Shown here in pieces: positions 25,886-33,946 of a stretch of 51,671 nt of DNA (position 1 is the stretch's first letter; every line of letters starts with the position of its first letter). This DNA comes from Archangium sp. GTDB taxonomy: Bacteria; Myxococcota; Myxococcia; Myxococcales; Myxococcaceae. Made by a program: the position numbers and the translations under genes. Under the pieces are notes generated by a model that made no database searches, had not been told where the DNA came from, and saw nothing but the letters and a program-made list of their open reading frames with translations. Location of the stretch: assembly GCA_030695565.1 (NCBI GenBank), contig JAUYRZ010000100.1:1-51671 (forward strand), written 5' to 3'.

Positions 25886-27199
25886 ATGCTCACCCTCGCC
25901 CTCGCCCTGATGTTGAACGTCAGCCCTCTCCCGGAGGGAGACAAGGTCACTGGCTTCACCGTCTCGGTGGAGCGCGTGTCGCTCACCGAGTCGGCGGGCG
26001 CTTCGGTGACCACCGACCCGATGCTGGCCGAGGTGATCCTCACCGGCCTCAAGCTCAGCACCAAGGCCCCCCGGCTCTGCCCCACCAGCGAACGGCGCGG
26101 CGAACGGCTGGTGCTGCACTGCACCACCCGGCGCGTCTTCGCGCAGCTCGCTCATGATGAACGCGGCGCTTTCCTCGACGTGCGTGAGGTGCTGGGCGTC
26201 AGCTGGCTCGACTTCGCCCTGGTGCCGCTGAACGCCTGGTCGCTGCGCAGCCTCTCGTTGCCCGACGCGTGCCCCGGCAAGCTGGCGGCGGCGCGGGGCG
26301 AATGTGCGCTCGCCGAAGGTGATGTCGACGCCGCCCGCGCCGCCTGGATGGAAGGGCTCGACGGCCCTGACGTGAGCCTGTGCCACCTGCGCCTGGGCGA
26401 TCTCGCCATTCGTGAAGGCGCGGTCGAAGCGGCCCTCACCCACTACGCGAAGATTCCCGATGCCGGCCTGGTGGGGCGTCTGGCTCAGCTGCGCAGCTGC
26501 GAGCTGCTGGGCACCTGCCTCACCATCGAAGCTTCGGATCGGGCTGCCGACACCAGGCTGCTGGCCGCTGACCTCGCCCGCGAAGTGCGGTTGCTCACCG
26601 TGCGCCGCGAGCTCGCTGCCGGCCGTGACGTTCGGGCGATGCAGGTGCTGCTCACCGCGCTCGAGACAGATGGTGATGCCTGCACCAGCGCCTTGTCGCT
26701 CTGTCAGAAGTTCGTGGCGGCTGGGCTGGAGAGCAGGGAGCTCGAGGCCCGCGTCGCGGCGCTCTCTTCCTTCCTCACCGACAAGGTCCGCAGAGGCCCC
26801 GCCGAGTACGCGCTCAACCAGGCGGCCTCCCGCGCGGCTTCGGAGATCGGCGCGCCGGGGTTTGCCGCTTCGATTCTCTCGGCCAACACGCCGCACGTTC
26901 CAGGCGCCGAGCTGTCGTCGCACCTGCTGGGCATCATCAAGCTCTACGTCGCCGCTCGTGATCCGGTGCGCGCGACGGTGGTGCTCGAGTACGCCGAAGG
27001 CAAGCTGGGCTCCGTCACCCGCAAGGGCGAGTGGACTTCGGCCCGCCGCCAGCTCGGCCGCCGCGCCATGGTGCGGCCGGTGCCCGAGCGTTCGACCGAA
27101 GCACTCGACGCCCTCAGCGCCCAGGTCTCGTTGTCGACTGATCTCGCCCGTGCAGCATCGCTGCGCAGCAAAGCTTCAACCGCGGAGAAAGCCCCATGA
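25886..27199 (+). CDS. Exported TPR-like protein in the flagellar operon, function unknown
   Basis: A 437 aa protein with a hydrophobic N-terminus (MLTLALALMLNVSPLP) that looks like a short signal peptide. After a beta-rich part (~17-115) comes a long run of helical pairs rich in Ala and Leu (~125-400), some with TPR spacing (AAARGECALAEGDVDAARAAW; LGDLAIREGAVEAALTHYAKI). I do not recognise a flagellar family. It is placed between two sigma-54-type activators; its stop overlaps the next start as ATGA (27196-27199), so it is clearly part of the operon. The frame is open upstream, but that portion is a shadow of the previous gene. Confidence 0.75.
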   Translation: MLTLALALMLNVSPLPEGDKVTGFTVSVERVSLTESAGASVTTDPMLAEVILTGLKLSTKAPRLCPTSERRGERLVLHCTTRRVFAQLAHDERGAFLDVREVLGVSWLDFALVPLNAWSLRSLSLPDACPGKLAAARGECALAEGDVDAARAAWMEGLDGPDVSLCHLRLGDLAIREGAVEAALTHYAKIPDAGLVGRLAQLRSCELLGTCLTIEASDRAADTRLLAADLAREVRLLTVRRELAAGRDVRAMQVLLTALETDGDACTSALSLCQKFVAAGLESRELEARVAALSSFLTDKVRRGPAEYALNQAASRAASEIGAPGFAASILSANTPHVPGAELSSHLLGIIKLYVAARDPVRATVVLEYAEGKLGSVTRKGEWTSARRQLGRRAMVRPVPERSTEALDALSAQVSLSTDLARAASLRSKASTAEKAP

Positions 27200-28053
27200 A
27201 CGTCGAATTGGTCGCCACCAGTCTCTCCATGCGTCACGCGCTGAGCGCTGCGCTCGACGTTGCTTCGACCCCGACCACGGTGCTGCTCACCGGTGAGACC
27301 GGCACCGGCAAAGAGGTGCTGGCCCGCTTCATTCACCAGAACTCGCAGCGGTCGGCGCTCCCGTTCACGGTCATCGCTTCGGCGTCGATCGACCTGGAGC
27401 AGGTCGAAGCCGCGCTGCGCCACGGCGGCACGGTGCTCTTCGATGAGATCGGCAGCATCCCCATGGAGACGCAGGGCCGGCTCCTCTCGCTGCTCGAAGG
27501 CGCTCACCCGTCGCGCGTCATCGCCACCTCGCACCGCGATCTGCAGGACCTGGTGGGGCGCGGTCAGCTGCGCTCCGACCTGTACTACCGCCTCGACGTC
27601 TTCCCCATCGTCGTGCCTTCGTTGCGCGATCGGAAGGAAGACATCGCCCCCCTGGCCGACCTGCTGCTTCAACGGGCCGGCAAGAACCTCGGCCGCCAGG
27701 CGTCACGCCTCACCGCCGAAGCGCTGGGCCTGCTCGAGTCGCAACGTTGGCCCGGCAACGTGCGCGAGCTGGCCAACGTGCTCGAGCGCGCCAGCATCCG
27801 CTCGCGTGGCCCGATGATTGAAGGTGGAGAACTCGGGCTCATCGCCCGGCCCGTCGATGCCTCGTTCTTCCCCACCCATCTGCCTTTGAACCTCGATCAG
27901 CTCGAGCGCCTGGCGATCGTCGAAGCGCTCCGCCGCACCGCGGGCAACCGCACCCACGCTGCCCGCCTCCTCAACATCGGCCTGCGCACGCTGCGCCAGA
28001 AGTTGAACACCGAATCGCAGCCCACTGAATTACTCGAGGTCGCCGCCCCGTGA
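27196..28053 (+). CDS. AAA+ activator homologue lacking the GAFTGA loop
   Basis: Shortened member of the sigma-54 activator family, 285 aa. It keeps Walker A GETGTGKE (33-40), Walker B VLFDEIG (80-86), an arginine-finger region (LRSDLYYRLDVFP), sensor II (GNVREL) and a C-terminal Fis-type helix-turn-helix (HAARLLNIGLRTLRQKL). Walker A to Walker B is 46 residues against 67 in the neighbour, and the segment holding GAFTGA is missing (residues 62-78 read SASIDLEQVEAALRHGG). There is no receiver. Without this loop it should not remodel sigma-54 by itself; it may oppose or pair with the upstream activator, or act with another sigma factor. Start ATGA- and stop GTGA-coupled to its neighbours. Confidence 0.88.
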   Translation: MNVELVATSLSMRHALSAALDVASTPTTVLLTGETGTGKEVLARFIHQNSQRSALPFTVIASASIDLEQVEAALRHGGTVLFDEIGSIPMETQGRLLSLLEGAHPSRVIATSHRDLQDLVGRGQLRSDLYYRLDVFPIVVPSLRDRKEDIAPLADLLLQRAGKNLGRQASRLTAEALGLLESQRWPGNVRELANVLERASIRSRGPMIEGGELGLIARPVDASFFPTHLPLNLDQLERLAIVEALRRTAGNRTHAARLLNIGLRTLRQKLNTESQPTELLEVAAP

Positions 28054-28478
28054 AGCTCTTCGACACGACGATGGGAAAGCTTCAGTCGGCGCTCGACGTT
28101 CGGCTCGATCGCCAGAACGTGCTCAACGGCAACCTGGCCAACATCGACACGCCGGGTTTCTCGCCCCGCGAGCTCGACTTCGACAAGGCGCTGGCCGCAG
28201 CGGAGAACGGGAAATCGGCTGAGTCGGGTGCGCCGGTGGCGGTCGCGTCGCGGGAGGGCTTTCTGCCGGTGAACAACCCGGCGCCGATGGGCACGGACAA
28301 CGCGGCGTTCGTGCGTGTGTCGGAGGAGCTGCAGGGCGGCCTCGATGGCAACGGCGTGGATCTCGACAAGACGATGGTCGAGCTCGCGCGCAACTCGCTG
28401 CTCTACGGCGCGGCGGCGAAGGCGGTGGGGAAGAAGATGGCCCTGCTCCGCTACGTGGCGACGGATGGGGTCGGTTGA
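28050..28478 (+). CDS. flgB: Flagellar proximal rod protein FlgB
   Basis: Rod subunit just above the MS ring. The 142 aa product has the rod/hook family N-terminus (LDVRLDRQNVLNGNLANIDTPGFSPRE, quoted in part: NLANIDTPGF) and a C-terminal helix (VDLDKTMVELARNSLLYG). GTG start overlapping the stop of the preceding activator gene (GTGA). Slightly longer than E. coli FlgB. It is followed by a palindromic repeat before flgC. Confidence 0.93.
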   Translation: MKLFDTTMGKLQSALDVRLDRQNVLNGNLANIDTPGFSPRELDFDKALAAAENGKSAESGAPVAVASREGFLPVNNPAPMGTDNAAFVRVSEELQGGLDGNGVDLDKTMVELARNSLLYGAAAKAVGKKMALLRYVATDGVG

Positions 28479-28489
28479 TTTTGTGTTCT

Positions 28490-28523
28490 CCCTCTCCCGA
28501 CCCTCTCCCCCTCGGGGAGAGGG
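28490..28523. repeat. Palindromic repeat between flgB and flgC
   Basis: CCCTCTCCCC (28501-28510) and GGGGAGAGGG (28514-28523) form a perfect ten-base stem with a three-base loop, preceded by another CCCTCTCCCGA half. It sits inside an operon, so it may attenuate transcription or stabilise RNA ends. Confidence 0.85.
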
Positions 28524-28576
28524 AGGGCAGTTGATGAGGCAGCAGATGCAGCTGAATTCTTACCTGGAGGTGTCCC

Positions 28577-29011
28577 GTGGCTGATTTTCTCAGTGCTCTT
28601 CGCATCAGTGGTTCGGCGCTCTCGGCACAGCGCACGCGCGTCAACCTCGCCTCCAGCAACCTCGCCAACGCCGAGTCGACGCGTGGCCCCGATGGTCAGC
28701 CCTATCACCGCCGCGACCCCGTGCTGGCTGCGGTGCCTTTCGAGGCCGAGCTCGGTGGCGCTTCGGGTGAAGCGGGGGTCGCGCAAGGCGTGGCGGTCAC
28801 TCAGATCGTCGAAGACCCCAGCCCCGGCAAGAAGGTCTACCTGCCTGGTCACCCCGACTCGGATGGCGACGGGTTCGTCACCTTCCCGAACGTCAACCCG
28901 CTCCACGAGTCGGTCAACTTGCTCACCGCCTCGCGCAGCTACGAAGCGAACGCCACCGCCGTCGAGACCCTCAAGAGCATGGCGCAGCGCGCGATGGACA
29001 TCTCGAGGTAA
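28577..29011 (+). CDS. flgC: Flagellar proximal rod protein FlgC
   Basis: Rod subunit, 144 aa. N-terminal ASSNLANAEST motif and C-terminal NPLHESVNLLTASRSYEAN are both diagnostic of FlgC. GTG start with a strong GGAGG seven bases upstream. It is separated from flgB by 98 bases that hold a hairpin repeat, and followed by fliE after three bases. Confidence 0.95.
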   Translation: MADFLSALRISGSALSAQRTRVNLASSNLANAESTRGPDGQPYHRRDPVLAAVPFEAELGGASGEAGVAQGVAVTQIVEDPSPGKKVYLPGHPDSDGDGFVTFPNVNPLHESVNLLTASRSYEANATAVETLKSMAQRAMDISR

Positions 29012-29014
29012 CCG

Positions 29015-29311
29015 ATGAAGCCCCTTTCACTGAACACCATCGAAGGCTCGGGCAGCTCGGCCGCCGACATCGGCAAGGCGGAGCAGGTCGACGGCAAAGG
29101 TTTCGGCGCCACGCTCAAGTCGGCGATCGAGAAGGTCGACGCGATGCAGACCGAAGCCGACGTCGAGGCGCAGAAGCTGGCCGGCGGCGAAGGCAACCTG
29201 CACGAGACGATGCTGGCGCTGGAGAAGGCCGACATCTCGATGAAGGTCGCGATGAAGGTCAGGAACAAGATCCTCGATGCCTACAACGAAGTGATGCGGA
29301 TGCCGGTCTAA
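29015..29311 (+). CDS. fliE: Flagellar hook-basal body protein FliE
   Basis: Small adaptor joining the MS ring to the rod, 98 aa. The C-terminal half (GGEGNLHETMLALEKADISM, KVRNKILDAYNEVMRMPV) carries the family signature. Typical length and position between flgC and fliF. Confidence 0.95.
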   Translation: MKPLSLNTIEGSGSSAADIGKAEQVDGKGFGATLKSAIEKVDAMQTEADVEAQKLAGGEGNLHETMLALEKADISMKVAMKVRNKILDAYNEVMRMPV

Positions 29312-29314
29312 GCC

Positions 29315-30898
29315 ATGGAAACCCTCCTCAAGCAGCTCCGAGAACTCCCCGCGCGGTTCCAGGCGATGCCCGGTGGCTTGCGGATGGCGCTCCTCGCGGG
29401 CGTCGGTCTGGCGGTCGCCCTGGCCATCGGCGTCGCCGGCTTCGCCCGCAGCGGCGAGTACCAGTACGCCTTCACCAACCTCACGCAGGAAGACTCCACC
29501 GAGGCGACCGGCGTGCTGAAGGACTCGGGCATTCCGTTTCGCATCGAGGCCAACGGCACGGCCCTCGCGGTGCCCGCCGACAAGGTCTACGACACGCGCA
29601 TTCTCCTCGCGAAGTCGGGGCTGCCCCGCGCGGGCGGCGTCGGCTTCGAGCTCTTCAACAGCGGCGACCTGGGCGTCAGCGAGTTCACCCAGAAGGTCAA
29701 CCTGCGCCGGGCCATCGAAGGTGAGCTGGCGCGCACCATCGGCAGCTTCTCCGGCGTGCGCAGCGCGCGGGTGACGGTCTCGATGGGCGAGCACGGCCTG
29801 TACCGCAACGAAGACAAGAAGGCGGCGGCGGCGGTGGTGGTGGTGCTTCAGCCCGGCCGCACGCTGGCTGAACGTGAGCTGGCCGGTATCCGCCACCTCG
29901 TCTCTTCGGCGGCTCCCGGGCTGTCGGCCGATTCGGTCACCGTGATGGATGGCCGTGGCGCTGTGCTCTCGGCGGACTCCGCGTGGGACTCCCCCGAGGC
30001 GTCGTACCAGCGCAAGCTCGAGCGTGAGTTCGAGCAGCGCATCATCACGCTGCTCGAGCCGGTCGTCGGCGCGGGTTCGGTCATCGCCAAGGTGACCGCG
30101 AACGTCGACAACTCGACCGTCAATCAGAACAGCGAAGTGTACGACCCCGACCAGGTGGCGATGCGCAGCGAGCGCACCACCGCGGGCAACAGCTCGAACC
30201 AGACCAACACGCCGGTCGGCGTGGCGGGCGCGCAGGCGAACATTCCCCTGGCGCCCACGCCCCAGATGAACGCGCCCACGCAGCAGGGCAACTCGAACAG
30301 CTCGGATCTCACGCGCAACTTCGAGATCACCAAGACCACCACGCAGACGGTGGCCAAGCTGCCCCGCCTCACGAAGATCTCCGTCGCGGTGATCGTCGAC
30401 GGGCTCGAAGGCAAGGCGCGCTCCGCTGAAGAGGTCGCCAAGCTCGGTGAGCTGGCGCGCAAGGCGGTGGGCTTCGACGATGCGCGGGGCGATCAGTTCG
30501 AGATCACCAGCCAGGCGTTCGGCCGCAGCGTCGAGACGCCCGAGGTGAAGGTGGCGGCGACGACGCCCGTGTGGGTCTACGTGGCCGTGGGGTGCGGCAT
30601 TCTCGCCCTGGCCGCCCTCGCCTTCTTCCTCGCCCGCCGCGGCGCGAAGACGAAGCTCGACTCCGAGGCGCTGGTGCTGATGCCCGGCGCCACCGTCGGC
30701 TCGCTCGAGGCGAAGCAGAACGCGCTCGATGGCGTGGTGACCGAGATCAAGAAGCCGGCGCAGCCGCTGCTGGTCGACCCGTTGGCCGACCTCCGGGAGA
30801 AGGCGCGGGCGCTGGTGAGAGAAGACCCGGAGCGCGCGGTGATGCTGGTGCGGGCGTGGTTGAGCGCAGATCTCGAGAAGGAAGTGGAACGTGGCTGA
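29315..30898 (+). CDS. fliF: Flagellar MS-ring protein FliF
   Basis: Forms the membrane-embedded MS ring that houses the export gate. The 527 aa chain has a transmembrane helix at ~24-45, ring-building motifs (YAFTNL, GVGFELFNSGDLGVSEFTQ in part), a central region rich in Asn/Gln/Thr with low complexity (~285-330), a second transmembrane helix at ~420-440 and a C-terminal FliG-binding tail (DPERAVMLVRAWL). Three bases after fliE; the end overlaps fliG by eight bases. Confidence 0.96.
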   Translation: METLLKQLRELPARFQAMPGGLRMALLAGVGLAVALAIGVAGFARSGEYQYAFTNLTQEDSTEATGVLKDSGIPFRIEANGTALAVPADKVYDTRILLAKSGLPRAGGVGFELFNSGDLGVSEFTQKVNLRRAIEGELARTIGSFSGVRSARVTVSMGEHGLYRNEDKKAAAAVVVVLQPGRTLAERELAGIRHLVSSAAPGLSADSVTVMDGRGAVLSADSAWDSPEASYQRKLEREFEQRIITLLEPVVGAGSVIAKVTANVDNSTVNQNSEVYDPDQVAMRSERTTAGNSSNQTNTPVGVAGAQANIPLAPTPQMNAPTQQGNSNSSDLTRNFEITKTTTQTVAKLPRLTKISVAVIVDGLEGKARSAEEVAKLGELARKAVGFDDARGDQFEITSQAFGRSVETPEVKVAATTPVWVYVAVGCGILALAALAFFLARRGAKTKLDSEALVLMPGATVGSLEAKQNALDGVVTEIKKPAQPLLVDPLADLREKARALVREDPERAVMLVRAWLSADLEKEVERG

Positions 30899-31928
30899 CC
30901 CCAAGGTGGAAGAGGCGCTCCCGTGGATCGAAAAGGGTGGACCGGGCGCGAAACGAGTGGCGGCCCTGCTGATGGGGCTGGGCCCTGAGACGGCTTCGGC
31001 GCTCTTCCAGAAGATGACCGAGCTCGAGGTGCGGCAGATCGCCCTGGGCGCTCGCGAGATCAAGCGCATGGGGCCGACGGCGATTCCCCAGTCGCTCACC
31101 GTGTTCTGCGACTCCATGCAGGAGGCCGGGGTCGATGCCCTCGGCGGCGACGCGATGCTCCGCAAGCTGGCCACCGACATGCTGGGGCCCGATGCCGTCA
31201 AGCGCACCTTCGACGCGCAGCCGCCCTCTCACCTGCCCGAAGAGTTGCTCGGGCCCGTGGCGACCGCCGATGCCGAGTCACTGGGAATGATTCTCGCGCG
31301 TGAGCAGCCGCAGACCATCGCGCTGGTGCTCAGCTCGCTGACCGCGGAGCGCGCCGCCCTCGTGATGGATCGACTGCCCCTGGCGATGCGTCCCCAGGTG
31401 GTTCGCCGCATGGCCGTGGTCGAGGCCGTGGCGCCCGAGGTGCTTCGGGAAGTGCGCACCGCGCTCGCGGGCGAGCTCAGCTCGCTGGTGGCTGAAGGCA
31501 TGCGCCGCGTCGATGGCCGCATCGCGGCCCTCGAGATCCTGCGCCGCAGCCCGGCGCCTCAGCAGACCGAGATCCTCGCGGCCATCGAGCGGGACGACCC
31601 GAATCTCGCCAACGAGCTGCGCAGCAAGCTCTTCACCTTCGAGGATCTGACGCGGCTGTCGGATCGCGATCTGCAGAGCCTGATGAAGGACCTCGACATG
31701 AAGCAGGTCACGGTGGCGCTCAAGGGCGGCTCTCCGGAGCTGCGCGAGAAGTTCCTCAAGAACATGTCGAGCCGTGCTGGCGAGCTGCTCCAGGACGATC
31801 TGACGGCGATGGGCCCGGTGAAGCTCTCGGAGGTCGAGGGTGCGCAGGCGGAGATCGCGAAGGTGGCGATCGAGGCCGCGGAGAAGGGTCGCATCACCAT
31901 CGTTCGCCCGACCGACAAGATGCTCTGA
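30891..31928 (+). CDS. fliG: Flagellar motor switch protein FliG
   Basis: Cytoplasmic rotor protein that takes torque from the stator and switches direction. 345 aa. N-terminal FliF-binding domain (AALLMGLGPETASALFQ), middle domain with the EHPQ-like motif here as EQPQTIALVLS, and the C-terminal motor domain (LFTFEDLTRLSDRDLQSLM) with the torque-helix charges. GTG start inside the end of fliF with a GGAAG site upstream. All three domains are complete. Confidence 0.96.
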   Translation: MADPKVEEALPWIEKGGPGAKRVAALLMGLGPETASALFQKMTELEVRQIALGAREIKRMGPTAIPQSLTVFCDSMQEAGVDALGGDAMLRKLATDMLGPDAVKRTFDAQPPSHLPEELLGPVATADAESLGMILAREQPQTIALVLSSLTAERAALVMDRLPLAMRPQVVRRMAVVEAVAPEVLREVRTALAGELSSLVAEGMRRVDGRIAALEILRRSPAPQQTEILAAIERDDPNLANELRSKLFTFEDLTRLSDRDLQSLMKDLDMKQVTVALKGGSPELREKFLKNMSSRAGELLQDDLTAMGPVKLSEVEGAQAEIAKVAIEAAEKGRITIVRPTDKML

Positions 31929-31931
31929 GCC

Positions 31932-32597
31932 ATGAGGAAACCGTTCTTCATGGAGGGCACGAAGGAGGTGCCGAACGAGGCGCTGAAGATCGCGCACGTC
32001 GATCCGGCACGCATCAGGGCGGTGTCATGGGCGCCGGTCGCGCAAGGGCCCACTGCACCGTCCGCCCCGAGCGAGGTCGAGCGACCTCCGTTCGTCTCGA
32101 GCGAAGTCGACAGACCGATTGCCCCCTCGACTGCGCGCGAGGAGACCGGGGAGCCGCCTGCTCCGGTCTTCGTGCCTGCGTTCTCCCCCGCTGCCGAACA
32201 GAAGCTGCACGCCGCGGTGCTCGCGCTCAAGAACCAGGGCGAACGCCTCGCTGAGCAGGCCCGCAGCGACTCGCTCGAGCTGGGCATTCTGATCGCCCGC
32301 CGCATCCTCGAGAAGGAGCTGTCTTCGAACCTCGACGGCGTCTTCAGCCTCATCAAGAGCGCCATCCGCCGCGCGGGTGAAGATCACGTCACCCGCGTTC
32401 GCCTCTGCCCCTCCGACGTCGAACGTTTCCGCGACGACGCCATCTCCGACTTCAGCCTCGGCAAGATCGAGCTGGCCGCCGACGCCTCGCTCACCTCTGG
32501 CGACGTGATGGTCGACACCGACTCGCACACCATCGATGGCCGCCTCGCCACGCGCTTCGAAGAGCTGGTGCGCCAGCTCGACGGGTCGCAGTCGTGA
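31932..32597 (+). CDS. fliH: Flagellar export regulator FliH, with a repeat-derived insertion
   Basis: Negative regulator and stator of the export ATPase FliI, 221 aa. The C-terminal half is FliH/V-ATPase E-like (LELGILIARRILEKEL, a middle coiled coil, then VDTDSHTIDGRLATRFEEL). The N-terminal region is divergent. Residues ~43-63 (SAPSEVERPPFVSSEVDRPI) are encoded by two tandem copies of a dispersed nucleotide repeat and look like a translated insertion. Its end overlaps fliI (GTGA). Confidence 0.88.
   Translation: MRKPFFMEGTKEVPNEALKIAHVDPARIRAVSWAPVAQGPTAPSAPSEVERPPFVSSEVDRPIAPSTAREETGEPPAPVFVPAFSPAAEQKLHAAVLALKNQGERLAEQARSDSLELGILIARRILEKELSSNLDGVFSLIKSAIRRAGEDHVTRVRLCPSDVERFRDDAISDFSLGKIELAADASLTSGDVMVDTDSHTIDGRLATRFEELVRQLDGSQS
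32058..32116 (+). repeat. Two tandem copies of the CCGTTCGCCCCGAGCG repeat inside fliH
   Basis: Units 32058-32086 and 32088-32116 are related to each other and to the intergenic copy at 8770. They keep the fliH frame open (29 + 1 + 29 bases). Confidence 0.75.
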
Positions 32598-33946
32598 GCG
32601 GCCTCGACCTGGAGCGTCTCAAGAAGAACCTCGATCGCGCCGAGCCCGTGGTGGTGCAGGGCCGCATCGTGCGCGCGACCGGCCTGGTGCTCGAGGCCTC
32701 GTTGCCCCGCGTCGCGCTGGGCACCGCCTGCGAGATCATCGATGACGATGGCCGGGTGTTCCAGGCCGAGGTCGTCGGCTTCAACGGCCCTACGGCCCTG
32801 CTGGTGCCGTTCGGCGAGATGGAGGGCATTCGCGAAGGCTGCGTGGTGATTCCCCGCGCGGCGGCCGGTGAGCTGACGGTCGGTGAAGCGCTGCTGGGCC
32901 GGGTGGTCGACGCGCGCATGCAGCCCATCGACGGTGGCGCTCCGCTGGCCCTGCGCGATCGCGTGAAGCTCACCGCGGCGCCGCCCCCCGCGATGCAACG
33001 CAAGCGCATCGACAAGCCGATGGTGCTGGGCGTGAAGGCGCTCGACTCGTGTCTGACGCTCGGGGAGGGCCAGCGCGTGGGTGTGATGGCCGGCCCGGGA
33101 GTGGGCAAGTCGGTGCTGCTGGGCATGATCGCCCGGCACGCCAAGGCCGAGGTGATCGTCGTCGGGCTCATCGGCGAGCGCGGCCGCGAAGTGCGTGAGT
33201 TCGTCGAGCGCGACCTGGGCCCCGAGGGCCTCGCCCGCAGCGTGGTGGTGGTGGCGACCGGTGACGAGCCGCCCCTGGTGCGCGTGCGCGCCGGCATGGC
33301 AGCCACCGCGGTGGCCGAGTACTTCCGCGCGAAGGGCAAACGGGTTCTCCTGCTGATCGACTCGCTCTCACGCATCGCCATGGCGCAGCGCGAAATTGGC
33401 CTCGCCGCCGGTGAGCCGCCCACCTCGAAGGGCTACCCTCCTTCGGTCTTCGCCGCCCTGCCCCGGCTGGTCGAGCGCGCGGGCAACGACGCAGGCGAGG
33501 GCAGCATCACCGCGCTCTACACGGTGCTCGCCGAAGGCGACGACATGGCCGACCCGGTGACCGACTGCGCGCGCGCCGCGCTCGACGGTCACATCGTGCT
33601 CTCCCGCCGCCTCGCCAACGCCGGTCATTTTCCCGCCGTCGATGTTCTGGCGTCGGTGAGCCGGTGCATGTCCGACGTCACTTCCGTGACGCATCGCGAG
33701 CAGGCCTCCACCGTGCGCGATGTGCTCTCTGCGTACCGCGAAGCGACCGATCTGATTGACGTTGGGGCCTACCAGGCGGGCTCCAACCCGCGTGTCGATC
33801 GGGCCATCCAGGTCATCGGCACGCTCAATGCTTTCCTGAAGCAGGCACCGGTCGAGCGGTTCTCGCTCGAACAAACGCTGACGAACTTGAAGGGCGCGCT
33901 GACTCCAGCGCCGCCCGCTGCACGACGGGAGCAAAACCGTGGTTGA
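32594..33946 (+). CDS. fliI: Flagellum-specific export ATPase FliI
   Basis: Hexameric ATPase of the flagellar type III export apparatus, 450 aa. Walker A AGPGVGKS at 166-173, Walker B LLLIDSLSRIA, and the GERGREVREF and YPPSVFAALPRL motifs conserved in FliI/F1-beta relatives. GTG start coupled to the end of fliH. Followed with an eight-base overlap by a MotE/YlxF-like gene and not by a clear fliJ. Confidence 0.97.
   Translation: MSGLDLERLKKNLDRAEPVVVQGRIVRATGLVLEASLPRVALGTACEIIDDDGRVFQAEVVGFNGPTALLVPFGEMEGIREGCVVIPRAAAGELTVGEALLGRVVDARMQPIDGGAPLALRDRVKLTAAPPPAMQRKRIDKPMVLGVKALDSCLTLGEGQRVGVMAGPGVGKSVLLGMIARHAKAEVIVVGLIGERGREVREFVERDLGPEGLARSVVVVATGDEPPLVRVRAGMAATAVAEYFRAKGKRVLLLIDSLSRIAMAQREIGLAAGEPPTSKGYPPSVFAALPRLVERAGNDAGEGSITALYTVLAEGDDMADPVTDCARAALDGHIVLSRRLANAGHFPAVDVLASVSRCMSDVTSVTHREQASTVRDVLSAYREATDLIDVGAYQAGSNPRVDRAIQVIGTLNAFLKQAPVERFSLEQTLTNLKGALTPAPPAARREQNRG

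Noticed and set aside
29027-31207. 726-codon frame antisense to fliE, fliF and fliG
   Set aside because: Same shadow effect; His/Arg/Gly-rich and no motif, while three well-supported flagellar genes lie on the + strand.
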